DNA from: Zantedeschia hybrid cultivar
Lineage: Eukaryota; Streptophyta; Magnoliopsida; Alismatales; Araceae
NCBI GenBank assembly: GCA_030544215.1
Contig: JARZZO010000010.1
Location: 54,291,564-54,355,563 of the forward strand
Direction of reading: 5' to 3'
Length of the DNA: 64,000 nt
The position numbers were made by a program, and so were the translations under genes. The notes below the pieces were generated by a model. It saw nothing but the letters and a program-made list of their open reading frames with translations, did no database searches and was not told the origin of the DNA. Shown one piece after another: positions 40,818 to 52,530 of the stretch. The first letter of the stretch is position 1; each line of letters opens with the position of its first letter.

Positions 40818-43732
40818 TCACGGGTGACTCTCTCCTGCCCCCTCATCAAACTGACTCTGGGCTTCATCTTGGACCTTAGGTGCTGGAGCTCTAGAAGGCG
40901 GCGGTGGTGGGCCCATGGTACTCGGGCCAGCCTGACCTGAGGAGATGGCCACGCTGGCAGTAAAAGCACTCGCTCGACCGCGCTCCTGAGCCCGTTTCCG
41001 AGCACGTCTGTATCGCTCCTTGACACTCCGGCGCTCGTGCTCGGCAACGCCCAACTGAACCCGGGGAGAAGACAGCTTTGTATCCATCCGCTGCCGCTCC
41101 TACCGCTCGTGCTCCCTCTCCTCGCTGATGAACTCCAGTCGGGACTGGAGACGTGTAAGCTCTCGAGGAAGATCGTCGCTGGAGAGGCGTGCCAACTGCT
41201 CCTCTAAGGCCTTGATAGGTGCAGCATCGGCCTCGGCACGAGCAGCAGCTGCACGAGAATGCTCCAGCTCCACTTCAGCCCTCTGAAGGGCCTCTTGAAG
41301 CTCAGCGACCTACAAGAGGAGACCTTGTCAGTTCAAGATAATCAAGTAAATCAAAGTTCAACAATAGAAGAAGAAGGATAGAACTTGCTCGAGCGGCGCG
41401 GTCCTCCTCCACGAGAAAAGCCCGATGGATGGCGAAGGCAAGCTGGCCCTGGAGGTCGGCAAGGGCAGCCTCGTGAGCAGCCGAGTATGAAGAAGAAGAA
41501 GCTCTATGTGAAGGGGGAGCCGCCTAAGTATAGACGGCTCACTGCACCAAAAGACTAACTGTCAGCGGCTAATTGTCAAAACAAATTAATTAATGAAATA
41601 TTCATACATATGCATACATACCAAGTAAAAAAGTTCTTTCTGAACTTGTTCAAGTTGGGCCTTAGCATCCTGGAGGCGGGCTTAGAGGTCAATGATGACC
41701 GCGTCTCGCGCATCCTGCATACCATACATGCATATATTCATTCACTAATATAAGTTAAAGATAATAATAAAATGAAAGATGCATATATCATACTTACATC
41801 AAGTGGTCGGAAGAGCCGAAGTTGATCAGCATAGTGGGCCCGATATTGCTGGAGATAAGTCTCGTTGCTCTCCGCATGGGACTCCACCCGTACGTCGCGG
41901 CAGTGCCAGTCCTCGTACTGCTTGGGGAACTTGGCACGCCAATCCGTAAGGGCTTGCTTGCCCCTCATGCTCCGTCCAACATCCTCCGGGACTTCCTCGT
42001 CCACCCACTCCTGGTGGAGGCCTAATGTCCTCATGACTAGGCGGAGGCGGAGCGGCTTGATCTCGTTGAGGCAGTGGAGCCACATCTGCCTCCCGAACCG
42101 TCTCCGGCCAGTTGTCACCCACGGCTGGCCCTCCTCGCCCATGTCCAAGTATGGGCGCCAAATCACCTGCATACAGGTTAGATGTATTCATATAAATAAA
42201 ATTACATTTAATAAATAAAAGATTACATTTAATAAACAAAATTGAACAAATTAAAAGACTCACCAAGAGCTCCGGATAGTCAAGGAACTGACGGCGAAGG
42301 GCCATCAGCTGGTGGTGCTGTGGGGCCGTGTCCACGATGAGCTGCCAGCGATAAGCCAAAGGGACAACATCAGGCCTCACAATCCTCGCTCGGCCGAGCA
42401 GGAAGTAATAGTAGCTCCACACCTGCATATATGAACATGTAAGTTAGAAAAACATCATATCATTGCATTTCATATCATAAATAAATAATTAAAATGACTT
42501 AATACCTGGAGGAACGGCGAGAAGCCACTAACAGTCGTCTCGCGGTCCAGCGTGACCGCGGAGAGATCAACGAACAGGTGGGCCAGGAGGGTCGCACCCC
42601 GTGCATACTTGTGCAGACTCTCTAAGTCATCTAGAAGGAAAATGAACCTACAGTGGATATGGTCGCCTTTCGTACCGAAGAGCAACCGACCGAAGAAAAA
42701 GACAAGAAAAACCCTAAGCTGTCTATCTACCTCCTCTACCTGACTCGGGTCTATACAGTATACAGCGGCAAAAGACTCAACTAATCTATCTCTAAACTCT
42801 GCCCGGGTCTCATCCGACCGATGACGGGGTTCTATCAGTCCTAGGGCAGCCTCTACCTCTACCCTGGGAACGGTCCTAGATTCCCTATCTAAACTAGACA
42901 CATCTATGCCTAGTAGGGCCTCAGCCATCTCTCGATAATCGGAGTAAGTCACCCCGCTCACAGGTTTGTCATCTACCCTCAGGCCAGTGATCTTGGCCAC
43001 GTCTTTTAAACTGTGGACCATATGTCCCCAGGGCATTAGGAAAGCCCTGCTTTCCGCATGCCACCTCTACCGCAGCGCCTGCAGGAGGACCAAATCGAGC
43101 CAAAATGGCTCGATCTCGAGAATCTCCGCAAACCCCATCTAGCGCAGGCGCGCCTTCTGAAAGTCCGGGAGTCCCCAGTAGGCCCCTACAACTAGGTCCC
43201 ACGAGATGCGAGCCCTCATCGTCCCCTGCAAATAAAAACAAGAAGATTTCATCAGTTAACGGACTTAATAATTCAATGAAATATTCTGTTTAAAAGGCGT
43301 CGAGCTATGTGGACGCCTATTGAAAGGCATCCACTACCCTTGACGCCATTTGAACCCATTTTCTATCCTATTTTAAAAACTGAATTTCAACTGAATGGCG
43401 TCAAACCAGGATGACGCCCTTTGAAAGGCGTCACCTGGTCTGGACGCCATTCAAACTCGATTTTCGGACTTTTTGGAAAAGTCTCCTTCTTTACCCTTTC
43501 TTCATCCCATTTATCAAAAAAATCAACCCCATAGAGAGCTTACCAAGTGTAGAGCCTCTTCTTCTTCTCCTCCCTCGATCGCCGCCAGTGGGGGGATATC
43601 TTCGCCAAGGATCGCCGCCGCCGCCGCCTCTAAGGCCATGGCCTCCTCGGGAAGAATTTCTTCGTGCTCCTCCCTCCTCACCAAGCGGATGGCGCGGCGA
43701 CGTTTCCTCCTCGATCCTTCGCCGGGTTCCAT
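40818..43732 (-). pseudogene. Antisense gene 1 of A, decayed copy with one extra exon
   Basis: Exons aligned to B (minus): 43732-43544, 43225-42506, 42422-42264, 42166-41798, then an extra 41714-41622, then about 41550-41395, then 41309-40818. Splice signals match, and the acceptor before exon 3 is an intact CAG. The extra 31-codon exon is a predicted coiled coil (LQDAKAQLEQVQKELFYL) absent from B. Nonsense codons include TAG in exon 2 near 43140 (CAG in B) and near 43070, a TAG in the extra exon, TGA at the start of the next exon and TAG near 41100. PMD-like sequence is otherwise well preserved (MPWGHMVHSLKDVAKITGL). Confidence 0.72.
43289..43455. repeat. Dyad repeats in intron 1 of antisense gene 1 of A (4 copies)
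   Basis: Copies at 43289-43325, 43320-43353, 43391-43424 and 43420-43455, in the same two-overlapping-pairs layout as B. The last keeps the spacer ACCTGGTCTG found in B at 33100-33109 and pairs at 12 of 13 arm positions. Confidence 0.85.
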
Positions 43733-43960
43733 GAGAACTAGAGAGAACTTGAGAGAGAGAACTCGGGTGAAGGAAAGAATAGAAGGGAGATGGCCGGAAG
43801 AATGGTAATCGCCGGTGGTGGAGATGATCACCGGAGAAGAGGAGGATGGCCGGAGATCGTCGGAGAACAAGGATGAGTCGTCGGAGAGCTCGGGAAAAGA
43901 GAGAGAGAGCTTGAGCAAATGAGGAAGAAAGAGGGCTTGCGCGGGTTCTGTTAGAGAAGA

Positions 43961-44406
43961 TTGAAACGTGTCGTTGGACAGCGATGCCATTTAAGGCGCA
44001 TAAACTGAGGCAGCAAGGCAGGGGTTTTGAAATTGATCAAAAGGCGTCTGCACATAGCGACGCGTTTCAGTTTAAACCGCCAATTCTCGTCAGAGCAGTA
44101 CAAGGCATGATGATTAAACTCGTCCACATTTCACGACGTATTTCAATGGATTAATCACAGAATTAATGGCGGAATTCTGGAGAAAAGTAAGAGAGAGAAT
44201 CGAAAAGCGTCTATACATGTGGACGCGTTTTAAGGATTATTCGGACTTTAAGGATTAATCTCTTATTTTGGAAAAGGATTTTTGACTAAATGACGTCTAC
44301 ACATCTGAACGCTTTTTAAGGATAATTTGTGATTTTAAGGATTAATCTCTATTTTTTTAAAAATGAATTATAGTTGAAAGGCGTCTTTCGGAGTGGACGT
44401 GTTTTG
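43961..44406. repeat. Dyad array between antisense genes of A (6 copies)
   Basis: Copies at 43961-43994 (degenerate), 44037-44069, 44114-44146 (degenerate), 44200-44232, 44285-44320 (degenerate) and 44374-44406. B has eight in the corresponding region. Even degenerate copies keep the 10-base interval. Confidence 0.78.
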
Positions 44407-44577
44407 CATTAAACTAAACCCGAATTATCATATTTTAAGAAAAAGTCAAGTTTTACTCAAGGAAAAATATTGGACAAGTCACAGAATATTGATGATAGAT
44501 ATCAAGACATAAATGAACAATTCTTTATTGAAATAAATTCTTTATTACATCATAAAAGGAAAAGAAAAAGAGAGCTT

Positions 44578-45988
44578 TCAAGGACGAATTTCCTGAAGCC
44601 CCATTACATATGGATAGGTTAAGCCTCTATGAGCATTCTGAGAGGATTTTACACGATGATTGAAGCTAATATTCTACAAAGTGACTATAAGTTCACTAGC
44701 TTCATAGTCTTCATCGGATTCCAAGGCACGTTTCTTGATTGGAGATGTATGGGAAAACTCAGGGAATTCATGGTGAGGCAGGCTTAGTTGAGTATAGCAG
44801 CGATGAGGATTGTACAGCACAAACTCAGTAGTCCCGATCAGTTTAAGCTCTGCACCCGCTGCACGACGTACTCGAATTGGCTTTCCTACGAGTGCAAGTG
44901 GCGAAGAGTCGAACCAATTTGCTGACATTGTTCTCAGATAATCACTCCAGTCAGCTCGAGTCTTGAGTTTTGGCACTCGATTGATCATCTTCTCATTGAA
45001 TTTCACAATGTTGGAGATATAGAAGATAGGGCTATTCTGATAGATTTGAGACAGTCTTGCAGAATTCCTATTGTGATATTCAAACTTGAAGTGCAACTCA
45101 ACCCATAGAACGAAGAGTAGCATGCAACCATAGGGAGGCTGACCTGTAGACGCTGCAGAGAGCCCATTGTAGAGATAAGCTAGAATCGTTGTACAAATCT
45201 GTCTTCTCTCAAAGATCTTGCAGATTGCACTGACTTGATCATCTTCTAGTATGTTGTCTTGAGCATGAAAGAACAGAGCTTCGGCTAGGCACGTGGTGAA
45301 TGCTTTCATCACGTTCTCAGTGTCATCCTCTCTAAGATCTTCAATATCGTACAAAGTCCACTCTGCAAGCTTTGCAAGATTAATTCCTTTCTTGGTGAGG
45401 CATCCTTTAACTTCTTTTGGATCATTCATGATCTTCATCAACAATTGTTGACCTGTGATCTTTTCCCTCATCAAAGCCATCTTATTCTGGATCACTTCAT
45501 TGTTGTTGTTCAACTTGATTTTGGGAAAGCCCAATAGGAGTTCAACCTCTTCTAGAAGAATAGTGCATTCAAATTCAGGAAAGAGGAAAGTATGGGTTTG
45601 AGGATGCCATAACTCAATCAAAGCACCCATAGCCGCCCAGTTCACGTTTGGACTTTTGTAGTGGTTTGCATAGACTACTAGACCTTGGATGTTCCACTTG
45701 GAAACAAAGGATTGCATAGAGATTGTAATACTTTTTCCAAGCTTTCGAATCCAAGGAAGATATGTGAATTTCCTTGGGCCGGGAAACAAAGGATATGCCT
45801 AGAAAATAGAAGGGGAAATTGTAATGAAGAACTTGAAGAACATGAAAAAAAAGGGAAATTAAAGAAAAAAGATTGAAGGAAAAGAGGATTTAACTTACTT
45901 GGAGGTTAAGATCTCTTCCACTTAAATGATTTTCCACGTTGGAGAGCTTCTCTAGCGTCTTCTTCACCCGCTTGCTTGAAGAATCCAT
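44578..45988 (-). pseudogene. Antisense gene 2 of A, truncated copy
   Basis: Exon 1 (45988-45899, MDSSSKRVKKTLEKLSNVENH) and exon 2 (45798 leftward) match B, including GTAAGT and TTCTAG splice sites. Exon 2 is open down to a TAG at 44674-44676 where B has TGG, which removes about the last 32 residues. Otherwise the frame is intact (GALIELWHPQTHTFLFPEFE, LVGKPIRVRRAAGAELKLIG). Preservation over about 370 codons in an element this decayed is notable. A truncated product is possible. Confidence 0.7.
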
Positions 45989-46110
45989 CTTATTTTCGAA
46001 GCTTTTCCTTCTTGAAGCCTTGAAACCTTGAAAATCATTGAACTTTGAAGAAAATCTCTAACTTTGATCTCTAGATTATGTTAGGGATGCCTTGATACAA
46101 GTTTATGAAG

Positions 46111-46118
46111 TTTATATA
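46111..46118 (-). promoter_or_regulatory. TATA box of antisense gene 2 (A)
   Basis: Minus-strand TATATAAA about 125 bp upstream of the ATG at 45988, equivalent to 35724-35731 in B. Confidence 0.55.
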
Positions 46119-46220
46119 GAGATAATCTCGATTCTAGGAAGGCTTTTCCGGATTGGAGAAGGGATGTGCATGAGAAGAGTTGGAATCCGAATAGAAGTTA
46201 GCCAGAACCTGTTTCTGCAA

Positions 46221-46294
46221 CTGAAAAGGCGTCGTTGAACAGCGACGCGTTTTAGTTAATCTTAATGGCGTCAGCGCGACACGACGCGTTTCAG
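46221..46294. repeat. Dyad pair upstream of antisense gene 2 (A)
   Basis: Copies at 46221-46255 (CTGAAAAGGCGTC/GACGCGTTTTAG) and 46261-46294 (CTTAATGGCGTC/GACGCGTTTCAG), about 100 bp upstream of the TATA box as in B. Confidence 0.85.
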
Positions 46295-47356
46295 GGTTTT
46301 CTGTTATTTACCCGAAATTCAATGTTTATCCATGTTTTGATGCTTAATTAAACATCTGATTGAAGTTACTAATGAATTTTTGAATGCAGGAAATTTAAGA
46401 AAATCCAAATGAAGCTGAGAAATTCAAGAACATCCCACTGTGGGAGTTTATGAGTCCCGACCGTGACTAAAAAGACAGTTATCTCTATCCTTGTTTTCTT
46501 TCATGTAATTAATTTGCATAATCATCATTACTATATGTTAAATATTTATTACATTATATCAAGGACCTTGTGGTTTTGATGAAACTGGAATTTGAGTTCC
46601 CCTTTAAAAAAAAAAAAAAAACAGTGATAATTCCAGAGAATTCCCAATCGCACGGATAGACCGTTGGATTGTTAATTAGTGAGGACGATGGTTCCGCTTT
46701 TGTGAAACAGTGCGTGGATAAATGAGTTTTGGCTTAGCACTGAATTACAATAATTGGTATCTTGACTCATTAATAACAATTTAACAATATTATCCTTGAT
46801 TAATTTATATTTTATTTGATTTTCTATTTTTCTTTTAGCCCAGCATGCATCATGTAAGACTTTGAAATCATTGTTATAAGAATTAATTATTGATTAAGTT
46901 TCAGACTATTGATCAAATAATTCCAACATGATATGAAATATTCCATTCTGAATTGAATATCTTGATTATCTTTGAGGTTCACTTAAAGATATCCTTGGAA
47001 TTCTATCTTTTCTTGGACTCTTTATTCAAATATTATTGTTTTTTTTTTAAGATCCATCATGGCTGCAGCACGTCCACATTGGCTGGCAATCGCTCTCCAT
47101 GATGAAACCGAAGTGTCAATGACCTGGTGTACTTCCCAATCCGTGGAGTTTGATCGACCTTATTTTATTTCCTTGTCTATTTCATCCAGACATGATTGAT
47201 TCCATTGATCTTCTTGAGTTATCTTCATTGATGATTTTAAGAAAAATTCCAATCATGTGATGTTGAGAGCGTGTCTCATCACACCTTGGCATCATCTTTT
47301 CAGTAGATTTCATTTCATTTCACTCTCTTGCAAAGACGATGCCAAGGTGAGGCAGT

Positions 47357-48012
47357 TGTAGACACGTTAATTTTGACATTATTTTGAGTAAATTTCATAT
47401 CATATAATAATGTTTCAAAGTGATATGATATTTAATCATTAGTTAATTTTTAATTGTCTAAATGACATCGGTCAGACAGACATAATTTAAATTTATTAAT
47501 GAAATTCATTTTAACTTAGATTTTTAATCAAATATGAAAGAAGTCTAAAAGACGTCGACCTGTGTAGACGCCATTTAGACTTTAATTCTTATTTTGATTA
47601 TTAATCTAATTTTTAATTAATTTATTAATAAACTAAAAAACGTCTGCCATGATCGACGCCATTTAGGTTTCCTAAGCTGTTTCTGTTTCTTCTTCATGAT
47701 GTTTATCCTTATCTTAATTAGTCTAAAAGACGTCTCCCATGGGCGACGCGTTTTAGATAATTACAGATAATGATAAATTAATCTGTGTTTATCTGCTTCT
47801 TAGTTGGATAAACTTCAAAATCCTTCATGTTAATCTAATCATAACCGCGGATGCGTGAACTTAAGCCTATAAATACCCAACCCCTTGATCATTAAAAAGT
47901 TAGTGATGATAGCGATAATTGAGTGAAATTTGAGCAAAGAGTCTTGGCGACGACGTCCAAACGCTGAAGGATTGAGGTACTGCTACTTCCAGAAGGATTG
48001 AGCACTCGCAAA
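47357..48012 (+). repeat. Element A 3' LTR, truncated
   Basis: It starts TGTAGACACG like the LTRs of B and is clearly diverged from them. It contains three dyads (47542-47758) and TATAAATA at 47868-47875. It breaks off at about 48012, where X-family LTR sequence begins; about half of the LTR is missing and no target duplication can be scored. Confidence 0.82.
47542..47758. repeat. Dyad repeats in U3 of 3' LTR of A (3 copies)
   Basis: Copies at 47542-47581 (15-base arms AGTCTAAAAGACGTC and GACGCCATTTAGACT), 47633-47666 and 47721-47758. B has four; the third copy here resembles the start of the third and the end of the fourth in B, so B gained or A lost an 86-bp unit. Confidence 0.83.
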
Positions 48013-49324
48013 GACTAGTACAGGTTATTCCAGCTCATATGATGAGGGTGACTGATCTCGTTAGTCATTTGTGTGGTGACACTATGATAGACATGTAGGT
48101 GCTCATTGGAGAATGAGTTTACTGAACTGATCCGATATGAATCGCCATATGGTAATTTACCTGACTGTCAAGCAACTTGATTCATCGTCACAGTGGCATG
48201 GTTAATCCTTAGACTTGAGACACCAAAGACATCTTGTCGGTGGACTTCTGTGCTTTGACCTTGGCTTACGAATCCCTATCCACAGGATTTCTAATAGTCA
48301 AGAATCGGACCCAGCGGAAGACCTTCAAAGGTGATTGTGTGTTCAATAAATGATCATTCACTCTCAGGTAATTGGAGAGAGAATGCTCTAGAATGGATCC
48401 GCAGGAGTCTATAGCCAGAGCGGACGCAATATTAGAAAATGTGTTTTCTGATATTGTACAGCGGAGTCTAATTCAAGTGAGTTGACCATCTAGGATTTTG
48501 ACAGTTGACCATAACCTTAGGTCGATTCGAGAGCATTGTGCGAATAAAATATCATAAGCCATGCGGTAATTGTGGACAGACAGGTTCCATGAGTGGGTTG
48601 TTGGATCCTATTACCTTCCGGGATCATGCGGTGTTGCTTGGCACCCAACTTGATTAAGTAATTAATTAAATATTTAATATTAATTAATTACAATAAGTCA
48701 ATAACTAGTTATTGAACTTAATAGGCTAAAAATCGGACTAGTTAATGGGCCTAGAGGGTTACACGCAAATAGATTCTAAGTCGGTGGTACTTAAGTGGGA
48801 TTTATATTAACTCGGAGACTTTTATAAAAAGTAGTGCCGAATTAATATATATACATGCTGTTGAGAAACCCTGGGCCAAGATTCAGGAGCTCTCAAGGCT
48901 GACCGTCCTCCTATCTCTCTCCTCCTCCTTTGGGCGCCCCTCTCGGTGCGCTGGGTGCAATTTCGTCTTCGCCGCGCGCGATTCATGAAAGTCGGGAATT
49001 CCCGTCCGCGGGTTTTCGGATGATGTTGCGGAGACAGATCTTCAGCGAGCGAGCTGATTTGGAGGAGGAATCGAGGATGAACCACCACGGAGGATCGCGT
49101 GGATACCGCAGGAGGCCAAACGCTTGTGTGGCTAGCGGCATCGTCTCGACGGAACCCAAATGGTTGCGGATTTGATTCCGCACAAAGTGATTCAATCATC
49201 CCGTTTATTTTCGGTTTTAGTTTTCATTCCGAATCGAATATGCGGGTATCAGGCGAGTATTTTCTTATTGTTTCCACTGCGTTCTTCACGCCTCGTCTGA
49301 ATCCCAACAGTGGTATCAAAGCCA
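48013..49324 (+). mobile_element. X3: 5'-truncated X-family LTR plus primer site, plus strand
   Basis: 48013-49309 is the reverse complement of the X1 LTRs from about 4436 down to 3095, ending CCCAACA. One base later TGGTATCAAAGCCA (49311-49324) is a tRNA-Met primer site with one change. About 250 bp of its 5' end are missing at the junction with the LTR of A. Similarity to the X1 internal region fades within about 60 bp (GATCCGCT...), so the body is different or decayed. No 3' LTR was found in the window. Confidence 0.83.
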
Positions 49325-49980
49325 GGTTCCACTTTGATCCGCTTCAGGATGACTAAATTATTCTAAATTAAATCACATGTATTTTCTAATAGCATTAGTA
49401 GATCAACTAACATATAGTATATATGACATGATTGAATTTTTATCTTACTGAACAAATCTACTAGCCATGAACTGAATAAATCATATATCAGACTAAACAT
49501 ATAACAAATTTGCATGGTATAGTAGCTTATCAAATTATATTCATGTCATAGATCATATAGTCAGAATAGATTCATAAGTTTCAAAGGATTTTTAATCAGA
49601 ATAAATATGAATTTCCAAACGAATAAACTAAGATCAAAGAATAATTGAGCAAGGATATCAAATAAATGAATTGAATAGATTATAAGTTGAATTCATATGA
49701 TTTAAATAACAAATTATGTTTCATATTTATGTGCCAAATATATTACAAACTAATAGATGAAACAGATATGCATCTAATCACCATATAAGGAGATGAATAA
49801 AATATATACCAAAACATATAAGCAAGTATGCTAAGGTCATGGCATATGTATAGTCGGAGCTTCATGACCCACCCAAATAAATGATTACAAATTCACAATT
49901 ACCATGATTTTTTCACTGTTCATGTGTAGAACTCATCTACGAACACTTATAGAATGAGTCCAATCTCCTTAAGATGATAG

Positions 49981-50061
<81 letters not shown>
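49981..50061. repeat. (TC)n(TA)n compound microsatellite
   Basis: About 20 bases of TC repeat followed by about 60 bases of TA repeat. Confidence 0.95.
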
Positions 50062-50065
<4 letters not shown>

Positions 50066-50685
50066 CAAATATGACACAAACATTTTTTTACAGATTTTAA
50101 ACTTATCGTAGATCTGAAAATTTAATAGATAAAATGATACGTATACATATGAGTCAAAATGTACTTCTTTTACATATAAAATAACATTTTAAGAGTCAAA
50201 TAAGTCATATATATAGAAAATCAAAATAGAGCTGATCCAAATGGGTTGCTGGATGGGAGAATATTCTACTGTAATTTTCTTAAATTTTTCAAACAAAGAA
50301 TTATATCTTTTAACCATTAAAGCTAATTTTCATAGTTGAAAATTTAATAAATATAGTCAAAAATAGCAAACATATTCTACCTAAACTTGGCGGCCATGTC
50401 GGATATGTCAAATGAAATATGTGGACAAAGTTTCAAACTAATTAGACGTCAATTGAGCTATTTAGAGCATCGGGTTGCATATGAATAACTTGAGTAGATT
50501 TTGACTAAGAGAATAAATAGCAGAATATTCATAAATAAATTTTTAAAAATTATAAAAAAATTTAGGTACTTATAATTCATCAAAAGAAAATTGTAGTCAA
50601 AATTTTAAGTCATTTGGCCAAGAAACGAAGGAATTATGACCAAAATAAGTTGGATCATATTTTCGAACTAACAGTCGATAGAGCA

Positions 50686-50854
50686 GTTTAAATCGCGTCC
50701 ATGGGGACGAACGTCTTTTAAATCTCGTCTCCCATAGCCGACGTCTTTTAAACTGAAAATTGAATTGGAAGAGGATTCGAATCACTAGGGTTGAAAGACG
50801 TCCAGTTGAGTCAACGTCTTCTGAAAAGCGTCCACTAAAACGGACGTCTTTTAG
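50686..50854. repeat. Dyad repeats outside the Tat elements (4 copies)
   Basis: Copies at 50686-50722, 50717-50752, 50790-50825 and 50821-50854, as two overlapping pairs, each with 10 bases between halves. The right arm is GACGTCTTTT here instead of GACGCGTTTT. Nothing around them resembles A, B or the solo LTR. Confidence 0.82.
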
Positions 50855-51759
50855 ACAGAAATTCTAGAACTTTAATATTTCAAAGAATTCTCATGAAATT
50901 GTAAGACCAAAATGGGAACTAAGATCATAGACTTACATATTAAGATACCAAGAGCATTTTTTGTCCACTTTTGAGAATTAAAACGAAGTTTTTACATTAA
51001 TACAAAATAAACACTAATGGATTATCATATTCTACCTCTTGAAGAAAAAACAAACCAAGAACAATTCCTTCTAATCTTTCTCTTGAACTCTAACCATGAA
51101 ATTCTCTTGCTGTAAAGCTCCTTCTACGCCGTCTAATCACCCAATAATACAATTCACCCCATTAGTATCAACTCTATTTATAGATCTAAGCACCACCCCA
51201 AGACTCTATTTATAGATCTTTTCCTTCCTAATACTACTCAAATCAAACCCTCTTCATTGCAGAGTTGGACTCCAACAAATAGTCTTAATTAACAAGTAAA
51301 GTGAATATGTTTACAGGTAGGAACCTAGATTTTCGTACGAGGTGAGTTTTCTTAACTAAAACCCCTCTAACAACTGAATTGGACAAAAGCCATTTTTACG
51401 AAGTTATAGTCCTTTGTATCATCTTTCTAACTATATCCATTATGCAAATTTTAGAATTTTGTGCGTGAAGTTATCGCACTTCCAATATGCTGCTCTTACA
51501 CAGTTTACCGAATTTGAAATTCGACTAAGTATTGGAAATTAACTAATTTCCTAATTAGGTCACTAATAGGCTTATTAAGTCATATTGGACTTGACTAATG
51601 AATTATCCATTATAAACTTATTATTATACTATTAAATAAATATTAAATAAGTTTAAATCATTTTAGTCCACTAATTTACTTAATTAGACTTATTTGAATC
51701 TAATTGAGCTTAATTAACTTTGGCCCCTTAGCAAATTAATGATTTAAGATGTAGGATAT

Positions 51760-52530
51760 AATATAATTGCCTTGGGCTATGACTTGTATGCCTGGGAACT
51801 TTTATGACTTGTATGCCTTGGGCTATGACTTGTATGATTGTTATGACTGTGACATTGAACTTTTATGGCTATGACTGAACTGTTATGCTGCAGTTTGACT
51901 AGTTTAGAGATAGTAATTATATATCAATTTGACTAGTCTAGACAGGAGTAGTTATGTATTACGTCTAACACGGAGTAATAATGTGGTTTATGTTGTTATA
52001 ACTGATTTGATTGAATTTCTAATTTTAGTGGTTGTTTTGGCATGTATTGTGGCTGACTTGGTAGACCACTGACATGTTTTTGTGGCTGTTATTTATTGTG
52101 GTTGCTTTACATGCTTTAAAGTTGTCATCGACAGGTTCTTAGTTATTTTGTGGCTGATTTGGTAGACCACTGACATCTATTATGTTGTTATAGACATGTT
52201 CTTCTCTTATCTCCTTTCATTGATAATCCTAGGCACATATATATATATTGTTATAGAGAGGTTCTTTTCTTATCTCTTTTTGTGGCTATTATTTATGGTG
52301 GTTGCTGCTTCACAGGCTTTTATGTTGTTATAGAGAGATTCTTAGTTGCTGCTTTGGTGGGACAAGTTCTTAACATTAGTGGTTGTTTTGGTGAGATAGG
52401 TTCTTAGATTGTTTTGGTTGGGTTTAACTGCCCACCTCCTTAGTAGAACCTGCTTCTTTTCTTATCTCCTTTCATTGATAATCCTAGGCACATATATGTA
52501 GATAAAGCTAGAGACATTAGTTCTTTGATC
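51760..52530. repeat. Degenerate short-range repeats
   Basis: GGGCTATGACTTGTATG recurs near 51774 and 51811; GGTAGACCACTGACAT near 52060 and 52162; CTTATCTCCTTTCATTGATA near 52205 and 52457; GTTATAGAGAG twice. It is patchwork duplication with no coding potential. Confidence 0.6.

Larger units (their letters stand above)
45989..47356 (-). other. Promoter region of antisense gene 2 of A and spacer to 3' LTR
   Basis: Homologous to 35589-36946. It has a minus-strand TATA box (46111-46118), two dyads and an A-rich run near 46604-46621. No ORF is supported. Confidence 0.6.
1..48012 (+). mobile_element. Element A: old Ty3/gypsy Tat-lineage LTR retrotransposon, nested host of three insertions
   Basis: The segments 1-3094, 12047-15189, 17404-18513 and 38281-48012 align in order with the intact relative B (18514-38280): leader, gag, protease, RT, RNase H, second RNase H, integrase, antisense genes, 3' LTR. 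They are therefore one element split by X1, a solo LTR and B. Its 5' LTR lies left of the window and its 3' LTR is truncated at about 48012. Many nonsense codons and frameshifts show it is dead. Placement in the Tat lineage follows from the RT sequence type, the second archaeal-like RNase H and the antisense genes between pol and the 3' LTR, all known in that lineage. Confidence 0.9.
49325..51760. other. AT-rich non-coding stretch, possibly X3 interior
   Basis: No ORF or protein motif is supported. It contains a (TC)n(TA)n microsatellite (49981-50061) and a block of four dyads (50686-50854). CTATTTATAG occurs twice near 51174 and 51207, a minus-strand TATA-like sequence inside a short duplication. 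The remainder shows nothing recognisable. Confidence 0.5.

Noticed and set aside
48822..49199. Minus-strand 125-residue ORF in the X3 LTR (and counterparts in X1 LTRs)
   Set aside because: The frame is not kept among the three LTR copies and it lies antisense in the LTR.
1..50854. Interpreting the dyads as a CRISPR array
   Set aside because: The repeats are dyads dispersed at irregular distances in eukaryotic retrotransposons, spacers are only 10 bases, and no Cas genes are present.
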